Positions 19,568 through 27,242 of a stretch of DNA of 64,000 nt are shown in pieces; positions within the stretch are counted from its first letter, which is position 1, and each line of letters starts with the position of its first letter. Source of the DNA: SHZL01 sp963708905 (GTDB taxonomy: Bacteria; Pseudomonadota; Gammaproteobacteria; Xanthomonadales; SZUA-36); NCBI GenBank assembly GCA_963708905.1, contig CAVPUV010000081.1, positions 186,001 through 250,000 of the forward strand, read 5' to 3'. The notes beneath the pieces were generated by a model, which searched no databases, was not told the DNA's origin, and worked only from the letters and a program-made list of their open reading frames with translations. Made by a program: the position numbers and the translations under genes.

Positions 19568-21209
19568 GGGTAAATCCAATGTTCTTGCAGCCGGCAGCGA
19601 AGCAAAAACGCCTTACTGGATCGCCGCTGGCCTGATCCTGCTGCTCGGTGCTTTGGTGCGCTTTTACCGCGTCGGCGAGCAGATCATCCTGGATGATGAA
19701 TGGCACGCCCTGAACGTGGTGCAGGACACGGACTACGGTTTTATCTTTTCGCATCTGGGTCACGCCGACCACAGCATTCCACTGGCACTGATGTTTGAAT
19801 GGTTTTCACACACCATAGGCCTGAGTGAAATCGCCATGCGCATGCCTTCGTTGCTCGCAGGCGTGGTCATTATCGCGGCCTTCCCATTACTTATGCGTCC
19901 GTGGTTGAGCAGGGATGAGCGTGTGGTTACGGCAGCGCTGCTGGCGCTATCCCCGTTCCTGATCAATTTCAGCCGTGTCGCCCGGCCCTATTCGTTGCTG
20001 GCATTGTTGACCGGCTGCAGCCTGCCGCTGGCGTGGCGCTGGTGGCAAAACGAAAAGCGGGGATTCGGCCTGGCATGGTATTTGTGTACGGTGCTGGCAG
20101 CCTGGTTGAACCCGGCCAGTTTGGCGATCACCACGGCGCCTTTTCTCTGGTTTGGCGTGGAAGCGCTCATCGCGGGCGTGGGCGGCCGCGGCTGGCGTCC
20201 GCTGCGCCGGCTGGCCATGGTCGGCATGGCCATGCTGGCGACGCTGGGTGCCTTGTTCTATCTGCCCATCGAGAGCGATTTCGTTTCGCTGACCCTCAAG
20301 TCCGGTATGGACCATGCAAACTTAGGCACCTGGAGTGTCCTGTTGGGTCTTTATTCCGGTTCCGGCTACGATGCCATCGTCGCAGCAATGGCTTTGGCTG
20401 CATGGTTGGGGCTCCTGATCCTGCGGCAGCGCGACAGCAGTTTCAGCGTTTATCTGGCCGGCATTGCTGTGGTGTCAGGGTTGGCCGTTTCCTTTACCGG
20501 GGCGCAGTGGCTTCAGTATGGTCTGGTACCGGCGCGCTACCTGATCGGGTTGCTGCCAGCCTACCTGGCTTTGATTGCCATCGCCCTGCTTGCAAGCGCC
20601 AGATGGCTGCAGCGCAAACTGAACTGGCCGCAAGTGGTTACGCATGGTTTCACCCTTGTGCTGTTGCTGTTCCTGGTCCTGACCGGTCCATTACCCTCCT
20701 GGGATCTTGCGCGCAGCCAGTTTGTCCATCACCTGGCCAACCAGTTCGATTACAAACCCTCCCGCAATGCCATACTGCTGGCGCACGAGTCCCTGCAAGT
20801 GGAGCCGTTTTATGCCGAGATCGCACGACTGCACCCAAACGGCGATGCGGTCATCATCGAAGCGCCCTGGTATCTCGAATCGCACTGGAATCCGCTTTAC
20901 CTCAGCCAGCGGGTTCATGGTCAACGCGTCCTGATTGGTTTCGTGGGTGGTCTGTGCGCCGGCCCGCTGTACGGAGAACTGAAGCCGGAGGTTCCAGGTC
21001 TCGAATTCAGGAACTTCGTTTATCTCACGGACGTGTTGGCGGGACGGGTTGCTGCCGACTACCTCGTCCTCAGGCGCACCGGTATCGATGGCGCCAGAAC
21101 GATCGACATGGATTTTGACCGCTGTGAACAGGCCGTGCGTGAACGCTTCGGTGCGCCCTGGCGCACAGCAGAAAACGCCCTGGTATTCAGGCTGGATTCC
21201 GGTGGCTGA
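19557..21209 (+). CDS. integral-membrane glycosyltransferase, GT39/ArnT-like
   Basis: 550 residues with about ten hydrophobic helices. The N-terminal periplasmic loop has acidic residues in 'LDDEWH', in the position of the catalytic Asp of polyprenyl-phosphate-dependent transferases (ArnT, PMT, PglB families), and 'FSRVARPYSLL' matches the family loop 2. It overlaps the GT2 gene by 11 nt (ATG at 19557 before that gene's stop), so they are translationally coupled. It probably transfers a sugar from a lipid carrier to a cell-surface acceptor. Acceptor unknown. Confidence 0.82.
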   Translation: MRSEGKSNVLAAGSEAKTPYWIAAGLILLLGALVRFYRVGEQIILDDEWHALNVVQDTDYGFIFSHLGHADHSIPLALMFEWFSHTIGLSEIAMRMPSLLAGVVIIAAFPLLMRPWLSRDERVVTAALLALSPFLINFSRVARPYSLLALLTGCSLPLAWRWWQNEKRGFGLAWYLCTVLAAWLNPASLAITTAPFLWFGVEALIAGVGGRGWRPLRRLAMVGMAMLATLGALFYLPIESDFVSLTLKSGMDHANLGTWSVLLGLYSGSGYDAIVAAMALAAWLGLLILRQRDSSFSVYLAGIAVVSGLAVSFTGAQWLQYGLVPARYLIGLLPAYLALIAIALLASARWLQRKLNWPQVVTHGFTLVLLLFLVLTGPLPSWDLARSQFVHHLANQFDYKPSRNAILLAHESLQVEPFYAEIARLHPNGDAVIIEAPWYLESHWNPLYLSQRVHGQRVLIGFVGGLCAGPLYGELKPEVPGLEFRNFVYLTDVLAGRVAADYLVLRRTGIDGARTIDMDFDRCEQAVRERFGAPWRTAENALVFRLDSGG

Positions 21210-21253
21210 ATCACAACCATCCCGAAATCCGGTAGTTTGATCCAACCGGGCAC

Positions 21254-21526
21254 TCAGGACTGGCGATAGAAGGAAGGCAGGTCGCCGAACTCCTGGCCGT
21301 AGAAGGTAACGCCCAGGTTGTGGGCTGCCAGCCAGCCTGCTCCGTCGCGGTGCAGATCCAGCCACAAGTCCTCCGCATCGCTGCTGTCGGTCGGGAAATC
21401 CACCCTTGGATCGGTGCGGGCGGGATTGGGCCCACGCGTGACGTAAGGTTCGGCCCGGCAGGAAATGAGCTTGAAGCGATGCAGCGTCTCGGGACCGGTA
21501 TTCCAACCCGTCCTGAGAATTACCAA
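21254..21526 (-). CDS. small uncharacterised protein, possibly a truncated or frameshifted gene
   Basis: 90 residues from a TTG. The C-terminal half ('DLWLDLHRDGAGWLAAHN', 'TFYGQEFGDLPSFYRQS') reads like a genuine coding end. Its upstream extension in another frame starts at an ATG at 21578 ('MALNFLMKDDALISDQ'), suggesting one frameshift near 21515. I do not recognise the family. It is convergent with the GT39-like gene. Low confidence that it is expressed. Confidence 0.3.
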   Translation of the reverse strand: MVILRTGWNTGPETLHRFKLISCRAEPYVTRGPNPARTDPRVDFPTDSSDAEDLWLDLHRDGAGWLAAHNLGVTFYGQEFGDLPSFYRQS

Positions 21527-21609
21527 GCACCTGGTCAGAGATCAAAGCATCATCTTTCATTAGGAAGTTAAGCGCCATCAGACTTGAAAAAAAGCGGATA
21601 AAAATGCCT

Positions 21610-21663
21610 CTATAATAATGTTTTTACTGGATTATTAGGTCATAAAGCTGTATATTATTATAG
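21610..21663. promoter_or_regulatory. AT-rich inverted repeat upstream of the HNH gene
   Basis: CTATAATAAT (21610-21619) and ATTATTATAG (21654-21663) are a perfect 10-bp inverted repeat separated by 34 bp, ending 23 bp before the HNH start codon. The surrounding 21579-21686 stretch is far more AT-rich than its neighbours. It could be an operator or hold promoter elements, and also fits foreign DNA. No start site can be assigned. Confidence 0.4.
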
Positions 21664-21686
21664 TCTTTTGCAACCGGATATCCAGC

Positions 21687-23096
21687 ATGAACCAGACCGC
21701 TTCCCAAGCCGTTTTTGAACCTGCTTACAGCACCGCTGAAGCCGAACCCAAAGCCGCACATTATGCCGACGACCAGGAACGTCAACAGCACCGGCAGCAC
21801 ATTGAACACCTCGAAGACCAGATCACCGAACTGGCGGCGCACATCCATGCCGCCACCTATCGCCTGCTGGTGCTGATCCGCGAATACGACGCCTGCGATG
21901 GCTGGTCGGCGCCCGGTTTGCGCTCCTGCGCCCACTGGCTGAACTGGAAATGCGGCATCGACATGGGCGCCGCCCGCGAGAAAGTGCGCGTGGCGCATGC
22001 GTTGAAAGATTTACCGCGGATCAGCGCGATGTTCCGCAAAGGGCGGGTGAGCTATTCCAAGGTCCGGGCGATGACACGGGTGGCGACGCGCAAGAACGAG
22101 CGCTTTTTACTGATGATCGCGCGTCACGGCACTGCGCATCACGTGGAGCGCGTGGTACGCAATTACCGCAAGGTCAAACGCATCGAGGCACTGACACAGG
22201 AAAACACCCGTCATATGCAGCGCGAGCTGAGCTGGTATGTCGATGATGAAGGTTACTGGGTGCTGCGTGGCCGCTTTACTCCGGAACAGGGCGCGTTGAT
22301 ACAGAACGCTCTGGAACAAGCCATGGAAGAAGATTTTCAGGAACAGAAGAACGTTGCCGCGGAAATTTCCCGTAACCAATGGGGAGAAGAAATGCCGCCC
22401 AGATCTGAACCCATTGCGTTCCGCCGTGCCGATGCGCTGACTCGTATGGCACAAGCTTATGGCGGTGGTGGGGAAAACACTGGCAGTGGCGGCAACCGCT
22501 TCTTGGTGCATGTGCATACCGATGTGGAAACCCTCAAAAGTGATGGAACAGGTGCACAGGCCGAACTCGAGAACTTTGGCCACGTTGCCGCGGAAACATC
22601 GCGGCGCCTGGCGTGCGACAGCGGTGTGGTGCACTGGCTGGACAATGCCGATGGCAGCGCACTCGACATCGGCCGCAAAACCCGCAGCATTCCCCCGGCC
22701 ATCCGCCGCGCCTTGCAACGGCGTGACGGCGGATGCCGCTTTCCCGGTTGCACCTGTTCGCGGTTTGTCGATGCCCACCACATCCGCCATTGGGCAGATG
22801 GTGGTGAGACCTCGCTGGAGAACCTGGCATTATTGTGCCGCCGGCATCACCGGCTGGTGCATGAAGGGGGTTTTGCCATCCGTACATCAGCGCACGGCGC
22901 CATCGAATTCACCAACCCGGCTGGTGAGCTTATCCCGACCGGCCCGGAAACCCGTTGCCGCGGAAACGTTATTTCCCTGTTCACCGCGCACGAGCAATCG
23001 GGCATTCGTATCACGCCCACAACCTCTCACAGCCTGTGGCTGGGCGAGAAAATGGATGATGAACTGGCTATTCTGGGGATGTTGCAGCTGGAATGA
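21687..23096 (+). CDS. HNH endonuclease, DUF222 (13E12-repeat) family
   Basis: 469 residues. The N-terminal DUF222 part ('ALKDLPRISAMFRKGRVSYSKVRAMT' region) is followed by a C-terminal HNH nuclease: 'GCRFPGCTCSRFVDAHHI', 'WADGGETSLENLALLCRRHH' with the paired Cys and His. Such proteins are scattered, often multicopy, and associated with mobile DNA; the cellular role is not settled. It is flanked upstream by the AT-rich inverted repeat and downstream by the attC cassette cluster. Confidence 0.88.
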   Translation: MNQTASQAVFEPAYSTAEAEPKAAHYADDQERQQHRQHIEHLEDQITELAAHIHAATYRLLVLIREYDACDGWSAPGLRSCAHWLNWKCGIDMGAAREKVRVAHALKDLPRISAMFRKGRVSYSKVRAMTRVATRKNERFLLMIARHGTAHHVERVVRNYRKVKRIEALTQENTRHMQRELSWYVDDEGYWVLRGRFTPEQGALIQNALEQAMEEDFQEQKNVAAEISRNQWGEEMPPRSEPIAFRRADALTRMAQAYGGGGENTGSGGNRFLVHVHTDVETLKSDGTGAQAELENFGHVAAETSRRLACDSGVVHWLDNADGSALDIGRKTRSIPPAIRRALQRRDGGCRFPGCTCSRFVDAHHIRHWADGGETSLENLALLCRRHHRLVHEGGFAIRTSAHGAIEFTNPAGELIPTGPETRCRGNVISLFTAHEQSGIRITPTTSHSLWLGEKMDDELAILGMLQLE

Positions 23097-23310
23097 TTCA
23101 GGCCAGGACGCGGCGCCGGGGATATACCCGCTGTTCCGCGCTCATATCCCATATGCCCTCTGCTCCGGGATGTAGCACCGAAATCCGGGCGTTTGACCCG
23201 ACCGGGTGCATCAGGTAACTGCTTGAACACACGTAAGAAAATCGCTTGACCGAGCATGAGGGCAGCGTGATCATTCCGTGCTACACTCCGGATGAGGGGA
23301 CTACTTGGAG

Positions 23311-23938
23311 TTAGCCGTCACAAAGGAGATCGCTGTGCTACGCAAGTTTCTAATACCCTTCGCGATGCTGGCTCTGTCCTCGTCGCATGGCGCGTTCGCG
23401 CAGGATCAGCGGGCCGAAGAACCCATTCGCGCCATCATTGCGGCGCAAGTCGCTGCGTGGGATGCAGGCGACGGTACCGCCTACGCAAAGGATCTCGCAC
23501 CTGAAGCGTCTTTCACCAATCTCTTCGGCATGGTGATGTATGGCGCACCTGCCTTCGCCGAGCGCCATCGTCAAATCCTTGCCACGTTTTACAAGGGCAC
23601 AACGAAGCATCACGCGATTCGTCGTATCCGTTTCGTAACGCCAGATGTGGCGATCGTAGACATCGACAACGAAGTTCGCGGGGTGAAGACGATGCCTGCT
23701 GGAATTCCAGTGCCGCCGGACGGAATCGTCAAAACTCAACTGATGGAAGTCTTCGTCCGCAGTGGCGAGCGTTGGTGGGTCGAGGCATATCACAACGTTG
23801 ACACGAAGCCAGCGAATTGAGCATGCGGATCAAACATGCGGCCCCGCACCCCTCGTCTCCGGTGCCGGCTAACCCTTCGTTGCACCCGACCTGCTACAGC
23901 GGGCTTCGCCCGCTTCCGCAGGCGGGTGAACTCCAACG
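23311..23938 (+). mobile_element. integron gene cassette 1 (no integrase nearby)
   Basis: The left junction is GTTAGCC (23310-23316), immediately followed by an AAAGGAG site and the SnoaL-like gene, and the right end is an attC site at 23867-23944. The R'' box of that attC (GGCTAAC, 23867-23873) is the exact reverse complement of the left junction, as expected for the two ends of one cassette. Length 628 bp with a single gene and a 24-nt leader is classic cassette form. No attI or IntI is visible. Confidence 0.72.
23335..23820 (+). CDS. SnoaL-like / SgcJ-EcaC family secreted protein, cassette-borne
   Basis: 161 residues from a GTG with AAAGGAG 6 nt upstream. A signal peptide (hydrophobic core 'IPFAMLALSSS', likely cut after 'GAFA') is followed by an NTF2-like domain ('IAAQVAAWDAGDGTAYAKDL', 'HHAIRRIRFVTPDVAIVDID', 'RSGERWWVEAYHN'). 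The family includes small-ligand enzymes and proteins of unknown role, so no substrate can be claimed. It is the only gene of integron cassette 1; NTF2-like proteins are common cassette cargo. An upstream in-frame ATG at 23305 would read across the cassette junction and is unlikely. Confidence 0.85.
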   Translation: MLRKFLIPFAMLALSSSHGAFAQDQRAEEPIRAIIAAQVAAWDAGDGTAYAKDLAPEASFTNLFGMVMYGAPAFAERHRQILATFYKGTTKHHAIRRIRFVTPDVAIVDIDNEVRGVKTMPAGIPVPPDGIVKTQLMEVFVRSGERWWVEAYHNVDTKPAN

Positions 23939-23944
23939 TTAGCG
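23867..23944 (+). repeat. attC recombination site 1
   Basis: R'' GGCTAAC (23867-23873) and R' GTTAGCG (23938-23944) bracket an imperfect palindrome whose arms, CTTCGTTG-CACCCG and CGGGTG-AACTCCAACG, resemble the class 1 integron 59-base element (TTCGTTCAAGCCGAC / GGCTTAACTC). The central loop contains an AGCGGGC-TTC-GCCCGCT hairpin. The site follows the SnoaL stop by 46 bp. Confidence 0.75.
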
Positions 23945-24004
23945 CGCTACGGGACCCGGTATATCAGGGCGTATAATTCAGAACATCGATTTCGGAGGTG
24001 TTCC

Positions 24005-24145
24005 ATATCCAAGGTCCTTGCTGATTTGAAGGGGAAGGCAGCCCAGTTGCCGGAGCCCGAGCGGGCGGAATTGGCCCTTGCCCTGATTGAGTCCCTTGAC
24101 GGCCCTGCGGATGAGGTATTTACGCGGCTATCGCATGGAACCTGA
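24005..24145 (+). pseudogene. degenerate addiction-module antitoxin in cassette 2
   Basis: From 24008 the frame reads 'SKVLADLKGKAAQLPEPERA' and 'LALALIESLDGPADE', the start of the TIGR02574-type antitoxin family ('LSPEERAELAEELLESLD'). It then breaks after about 35 residues and stops at 24143-24145, where the family continues another 30. The codon 7 nt after GGAGG is ATA, so the ATG appears lost. A TATAAT box at 23972-23977 suggests a resident promoter. No partner toxin follows. It lies between attC 1 and attC 2, so it was a cassette. Confidence 0.55.
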
Positions 24146-24206
24146 CAGCGAAAAGATCGATAGGGCCTGTTCAAAGAGCTTTACGCCAAGGGGTAGCTAT
24201 GTTGCT

Positions 24207-24274
24207 GCCCAACCAGCGGTTCCACGGGACGCCGTCGCTTCGCTCCGGCGCCCGTGAACCGCGGCGTTTTGGGC
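24207..24274 (+). repeat. attC recombination site 2 (slightly degenerate R')
   Basis: R'' GCCCAAC (24207-24213, a perfect RYYYAAC) and a degenerate R' (TTTGGGC, 24268-24274, expected GTTGGGC) bracket a long stem: GCGGTT-C-CACGGG pairs with CCCGTG-AACCGC, including one extrahelical C as typical of attC bottom strands, with an inner CGCCG/CGGCG and a 10-nt loop. The R' mutation suggests an inactive or decayed site. Confidence 0.65.
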
Positions 24275-24337
24275 ATCGTGGAGTTGGCGTGCGTGTAGCG
24301 TGGTGACAAAAGGCACACAGCGGCGTAAGCTGCTTTC

Positions 24338-24631
24338 ATGAAACCATTTCGCTGGAATCCGGAGAAGAACGCGACCGTCAAAGCAGAGCGAGGTATTTCG
24401 TTTGAGAGCATCGTTGTCTCAATCGCGGCCGGTGGGTTGCTGGACATCTTGGCTCACCCGAACCAGGCGAAATACCCCAGACAGCGCGTTCTTGTAGTCG
24501 CGTGTGACAATTACGCCTATTTGGTACCGTTTGTCGAAGAGGAAGACTATTTCTTCCTCAAGACCGTAATCCCGAGTCGCAAGGCAACAAGAGATTATTT
24601 GAATCAAGGTGAAACAGATGCCGAAAATTGA
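24338..24631 (+). CDS. brnT: BrnT-family toxin
   Basis: 97 residues with the BrnT signature 'FRWNPEKNATVKAERGISFES', a central beta core ('RVLVVACDNYAYLVPFVEEED') and 'KTVIPSRKATRDYL'. BrnT is an RNase-like toxin of type II toxin-antitoxin pairs. It overlaps the antitoxin gene by 14 nt in toxin-first order, as in brnTA. It lies just after attC 2, so it is probably former cassette cargo, though no attC is seen on its right side. Confidence 0.75.
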   Translation: MKPFRWNPEKNATVKAERGISFESIVVSIAAGGLLDILAHPNQAKYPRQRVLVVACDNYAYLVPFVEEEDYFFLKTVIPSRKATRDYLNQGETDAEN

Positions 24632-24941
24632 CGCCTACGAACGTGAGGTCCTCACCGCCTTTGAGAAAGGCCAATTGAAGTCCGTTGCCACAAAAGCCGA
24701 GCTTGCGAAATTCAAGGCAGCAGCGCGCGCTACGGCCATTAAGGATCGCCGGGTCAACATCCGCCTTTCCTCTGGCGATCTGAGCGACATTCAAGTTAAG
24801 GCACTTGAAGAAGGTGTGCCGTACCAAACGCTCATCGCCAGCGTTCTCCACAAGTATGTTACGGGCCGGCTGGCTGAGCCGCGCGTCACCAGGCAATCTA
24901 GTAGTCCCGCAACAAAGCGCCGCACTACGTCTGGTAGTTGA
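24618..24941 (+). CDS. CopG/BrnA-like antitoxin
   Basis: 107 residues from ATG 24618 (AAGGTG 8 nt upstream; a GTG at 24609 is an alternative). The C-terminal half has a ribbon-helix-helix-like region: 'KDRRVNIRLSSGDLSDIQVK' then 'EGVPYQTLIASVLHKYVTG'. It overlaps the toxin gene, so it is probably the DNA-binding antitoxin that autoregulates the pair. Its long N-terminal segment ('YEREVLTAFEKGQLKSV') likely contacts the toxin. Confidence 0.75.
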   Translation: MPKIDAYEREVLTAFEKGQLKSVATKAELAKFKAAARATAIKDRRVNIRLSSGDLSDIQVKALEEGVPYQTLIASVLHKYVTGRLAEPRVTRQSSSPATKRRTTSGS

Positions 24942-25067
24942 AGATTCGCTTTGGCGCCGTGTACCGAGAGCTTGAGGCACGGATGAGGGGCCTCGCTGAG
25001 GCCGATGGTGAAGTGTTTTTGCGAATCCCGCGCAGGCGGGGCCGGTGGTTGGGCATATATTGGAAAT

Positions 25068-25481
25068 CTACTTCGTGTAGTCGTAGAGCGGCTTGCGTTT
25101 ATCGACCACATGCACCGTGAACAACTGCAGCGGGCGGTCACCCACGACCGTGAATCCCCCGTGCCTGATATCCCGGAGGTTCAGGATCGTCGCGCCCGCA
25201 GGCAGCGCCGTGGGCTCCTGGTCAGGGACCTGGATGGACGCCCCCTGGACCACGTATGCCGCTTCGATGCCGTGATGAATATGCCGGTCGATGCCCTCGC
25301 CGGGCTGGTACTCGGCGACCGAGGCGATGACCTCCATGTCAGGCGCGCCGGATAAGTCCGCACGCTGCTTTTCCACCCGCTGCGGCGAATCGCTGCCGGG
25401 TTGGGCGACGAGGCCGGTCACGATACCCGCGCTGAACAGAACCAGACCGCCCAATACCCGTAGAACTGCGCCCTTCTTCAT
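25068..25481 (-). CDS. cupin-domain protein, membrane-anchored or exported
   Basis: 137 residues. The ATG at 25481 has GGAGG 6 nt upstream. An N-terminal hydrophobic helix ('AVLRVLGGLVLFSAGIVTGLV') is followed by a cupin barrel with metal-type 'GIDRHIHHGIEAAYVVQG' and a second motif 'LPAGATILNLRDIRHGGF'. Substrate unknown. The next gene on this strand is TVP38-like, 77 bp upstream. Confidence 0.78.
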   Translation of the reverse strand: MKKGAVLRVLGGLVLFSAGIVTGLVAQPGSDSPQRVEKQRADLSGAPDMEVIASVAEYQPGEGIDRHIHHGIEAAYVVQGASIQVPDQEPTALPAGATILNLRDIRHGGFTVVGDRPLQLFTVHVVDKRKPLYDYTK

Positions 25482-25558
25482 CCTGGCCTCCTTGATGAGT
25501 GAACTTCGTGGCACGGCAGTTTGCATGTCAGCCGTTTCGGCGGTCAAGCTGCCAGTAT

Positions 25559-26155
25559 TCAGGCTCGATTGCGGCGCCTGCCATAAAACCACCCCAGCAA
25601 TGTCATCAGCATCAGCAGCAGCAGAGGGAGCAGCAAGCCAGGCGACAGCAGGATAGCGGCAATGCCGGCCTGCGAGACCTGCTGCAGGTCGCGGAATTCG
25701 TTGCCGATGCGGGCAATCAGCAAGGATACCGGCAGCACACCAGCTACGGTGGTCCACAGGTAAGTCCTGAGCGGCACGCCGGCTGTGGTCAGCCCGACAT
25801 TGATGATGAAAAACGGAATCACCACCACCAGGCGGGGCAGGACCAGCAGCAGCCTGTTGCCGCCTTCGAGAAAAGGCTGGATCGAATAACGCTCAGACAG
25901 CGTTCTTTTATCCAGCCAGCGTCCGAATGCCGTGCGTATCAAGCCGTATGTGGCCAGGGCGCCAAGAGTCGCTCCCGTGGTGGCCAGCAGCCCCCCGGTC
26001 AGTGTCCCAAACAGCAGTCCGGCGGATAAAGAAAGTATCAGCCCGCCCGGAATACCCACGGCCATGACCACGGCAAAAACGGCCACAAACACGGGGCCGC
26101 TGATGTGCGGATGAAACTGTAACCACTGCACGAAAGAAGTTATGAATTCCAACAT
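25559..26155 (-). CDS. TVP38/TMEM64 family inner-membrane protein
   Basis: 198 residues and about five hydrophobic helices, with the SNARE-associated/DedA-like core ('GIPGGLILSLSAGLLFG', 'RLVVVIPFFIINVGLTTAGV'). The family includes lipid scramblase- and transporter-like proteins; the precise role is unknown. It lies between the VOC gene (26 bp upstream) and the cupin gene, all on one strand, so a three-gene unit is likely. Confidence 0.82.
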   Translation of the reverse strand: MLEFITSFVQWLQFHPHISGPVFVAVFAVVMAVGIPGGLILSLSAGLLFGTLTGGLLATTGATLGALATYGLIRTAFGRWLDKRTLSERYSIQPFLEGGNRLLLVLPRLVVVIPFFIINVGLTTAGVPLRTYLWTTVAGVLPVSLLIARIGNEFRDLQQVSQAGIAAILLSPGLLLPLLLLMLMTLLGWFYGRRRNRA

Positions 26156-26181
26156 TCAGCCCGTTGGCAGGATCGGCAGCA

Positions 26182-26577
26182 TCATGCGGGCGACCTGGGT
26201 TCGATCAAATCCCATTTGTTGCCATACAGATCGGTGAATACCACCACCAGTCCATATTCTTCCGCACGCGGCTGACCGATGAAGCTGACGCCGCGTGACT
26301 GGAAGTCAACGAAGTCACGCCACAGGTCGTCGGTATGCAGAAACAGGAACACACGCCCGCCAGACTGGTTGCCAACACTCAGGCTCTGTTCCGCCGATGC
26401 GGCTTTGGCCAGTAGAAGACAGCAGGAGCTGTCCGCCGGAGCCACGCGGACCCATCGTTTGGTATCACTCAGTTGCGTGTCTTCGAGCAAGATAAAACCC
26501 AGGCTTTCAGTGTAAAACCGGATCGCCTCGTCGTAGTCGTGAACGACCAATGCCATTTGTACTATGTATTGCGCCAT
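26182..26577 (-). CDS. VOC-family (glyoxalase/bleomycin-resistance fold) protein
   Basis: 131 residues with the paired beta-alpha-beta-beta-beta modules of the vicinal oxygen chelate fold: 'QMALVVHDYDEAIRFYTESLGF', 'SGGRVFLFLHTDDLWRDFVDF', and the C-terminal 'VVVFTDLYGNKWDLIEP' with a Glu ligand position. Substrate cannot be inferred. It heads the unit with TVP38 and the cupin. It lies just downstream of the dead DEAD-box gene. Confidence 0.82.
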   Translation of the reverse strand: MAQYIVQMALVVHDYDEAIRFYTESLGFILLEDTQLSDTKRWVRVAPADSSCCLLLAKAASAEQSLSVGNQSGGRVFLFLHTDDLWRDFVDFQSRGVSFIGQPRAEEYGLVVVFTDLYGNKWDLIEPRSPA

Positions 26578-26580
26578 GAT

Positions 26581-26805
26581 TCAGTGTTCGCTTTTCTGGG
26601 CCTTGCGTTTTTTCACCTTGAGGGCGCCTTTGTTTTTGTCCGGCCTCATCCAGCACCAGAGCGTGCAACGCGTCCAGTTAGAGTATGCTTTTGCGCATGT
26701 GATCCATCACCCGTCCCGGGGTGCCGACGACCACATGAACACCCCGCTGCAACCGCCTTGTCTGGCCAGAATAATCCTGGCCGCCGTAGACCGGCGGCGT
26801 TCAGT
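26581..26805 (-). pseudogene. remnant of a DEAD-box RNA helicase with large deletions
   Basis: On the minus strand one frame reads 'VYGGQDYSGQ', then 'GVHVVVGTPGRVMDHMRKS', a stop, and 'LDALHALVLDEA'. These are helicase motifs Ia/Ib and II (the DEAD box, here DEA then broken). Immediately after, in a shifted frame, comes a basic tail 'DKNKGALKVKKRKAQKSEH' ending at 26581, typical of helicase C-termini. N-terminal Q motif and Walker A, and the whole second RecA lobe, are missing. DeaD/RhlE-type genes commonly sit near RRM proteins, as here (26956). Confidence 0.6.
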
Positions 26806-26955
26806 CCCAGCGGCGGCAAAGCACCTGCCAATCCGTGGGGTGTTTGTTGGCTCAGATGAAAAAGACAACCATGACCGAAAGTCAAAAATCCTTGCCGTTC
26901 TGGGTTTTTGACTTCCGGTGCATGATAGATTAGGGCTTCCCTGGCTTGGCGGGTA

Positions 26956-27234
26956 TCAGTACCTTGGTCTGTTGGTACGCTGCGGGCGGTCGCCTTTGGG
27001 CTTGGCTTGGTTTACCGTGATTTTTCTTCCTTTGAATTCAGTCTCATTCAGGCCTTTTATCGCTGCGTCAGCTTCTGAGTTATCCGGCATTTCGACAAAG
27101 CCAAAACCTTTCGATTGTCCCGAGAACTTGTCATTGATCAACGTCACGCTTGATACTTTGCCAAAAGCGGAAAACGCCGTATTCAGGTCTGCTTCGCTAA
27201 CGGTGTATGGCAGATTGCCAACATAAATGTTCAT
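26956..27234 (-). CDS. RNA-binding protein with a single RRM
   Basis: 92 residues: RNP2 'IYVGNLPY' at the N-terminus and RNP1 'KGFGFVEM' near residue 42, a complete RRM, with a short basic tail ('GDRPQRTNRPRY'). Such small RRM proteins in bacteria are often cold-induced RNA chaperones. Shine-Dalgarno GAGGA lies about 8 nt before the ATG. The mRNA leader contains the two interleaved helices listed separately, one ending just upstream of the Shine-Dalgarno, which points to post-transcriptional control. It is next to the decayed helicase. Confidence 0.9.
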   Translation of the reverse strand: MNIYVGNLPYTVSEADLNTAFSAFGKVSSVTLINDKFSGQSKGFGFVEMPDNSEADAAIKGLNETEFKGRKITVNQAKPKGDRPQRTNRPRY

Positions 27235-27242
27235 CTACTGTC

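Noticed and set aside
20033..21118. Plus-strand frame of 361 codons in the GT39-like gene
   Set aside because: It is a shifted frame of a gene with clear membrane-transferase features; the protein would be Arg/Pro-rich and unlike any family.
25048..25054. GTTGGGC as the right end of a third integron cassette
   Set aside because: It matches the R' consensus but no paired R'' or stem precedes it; such a 7-mer occurs by chance.
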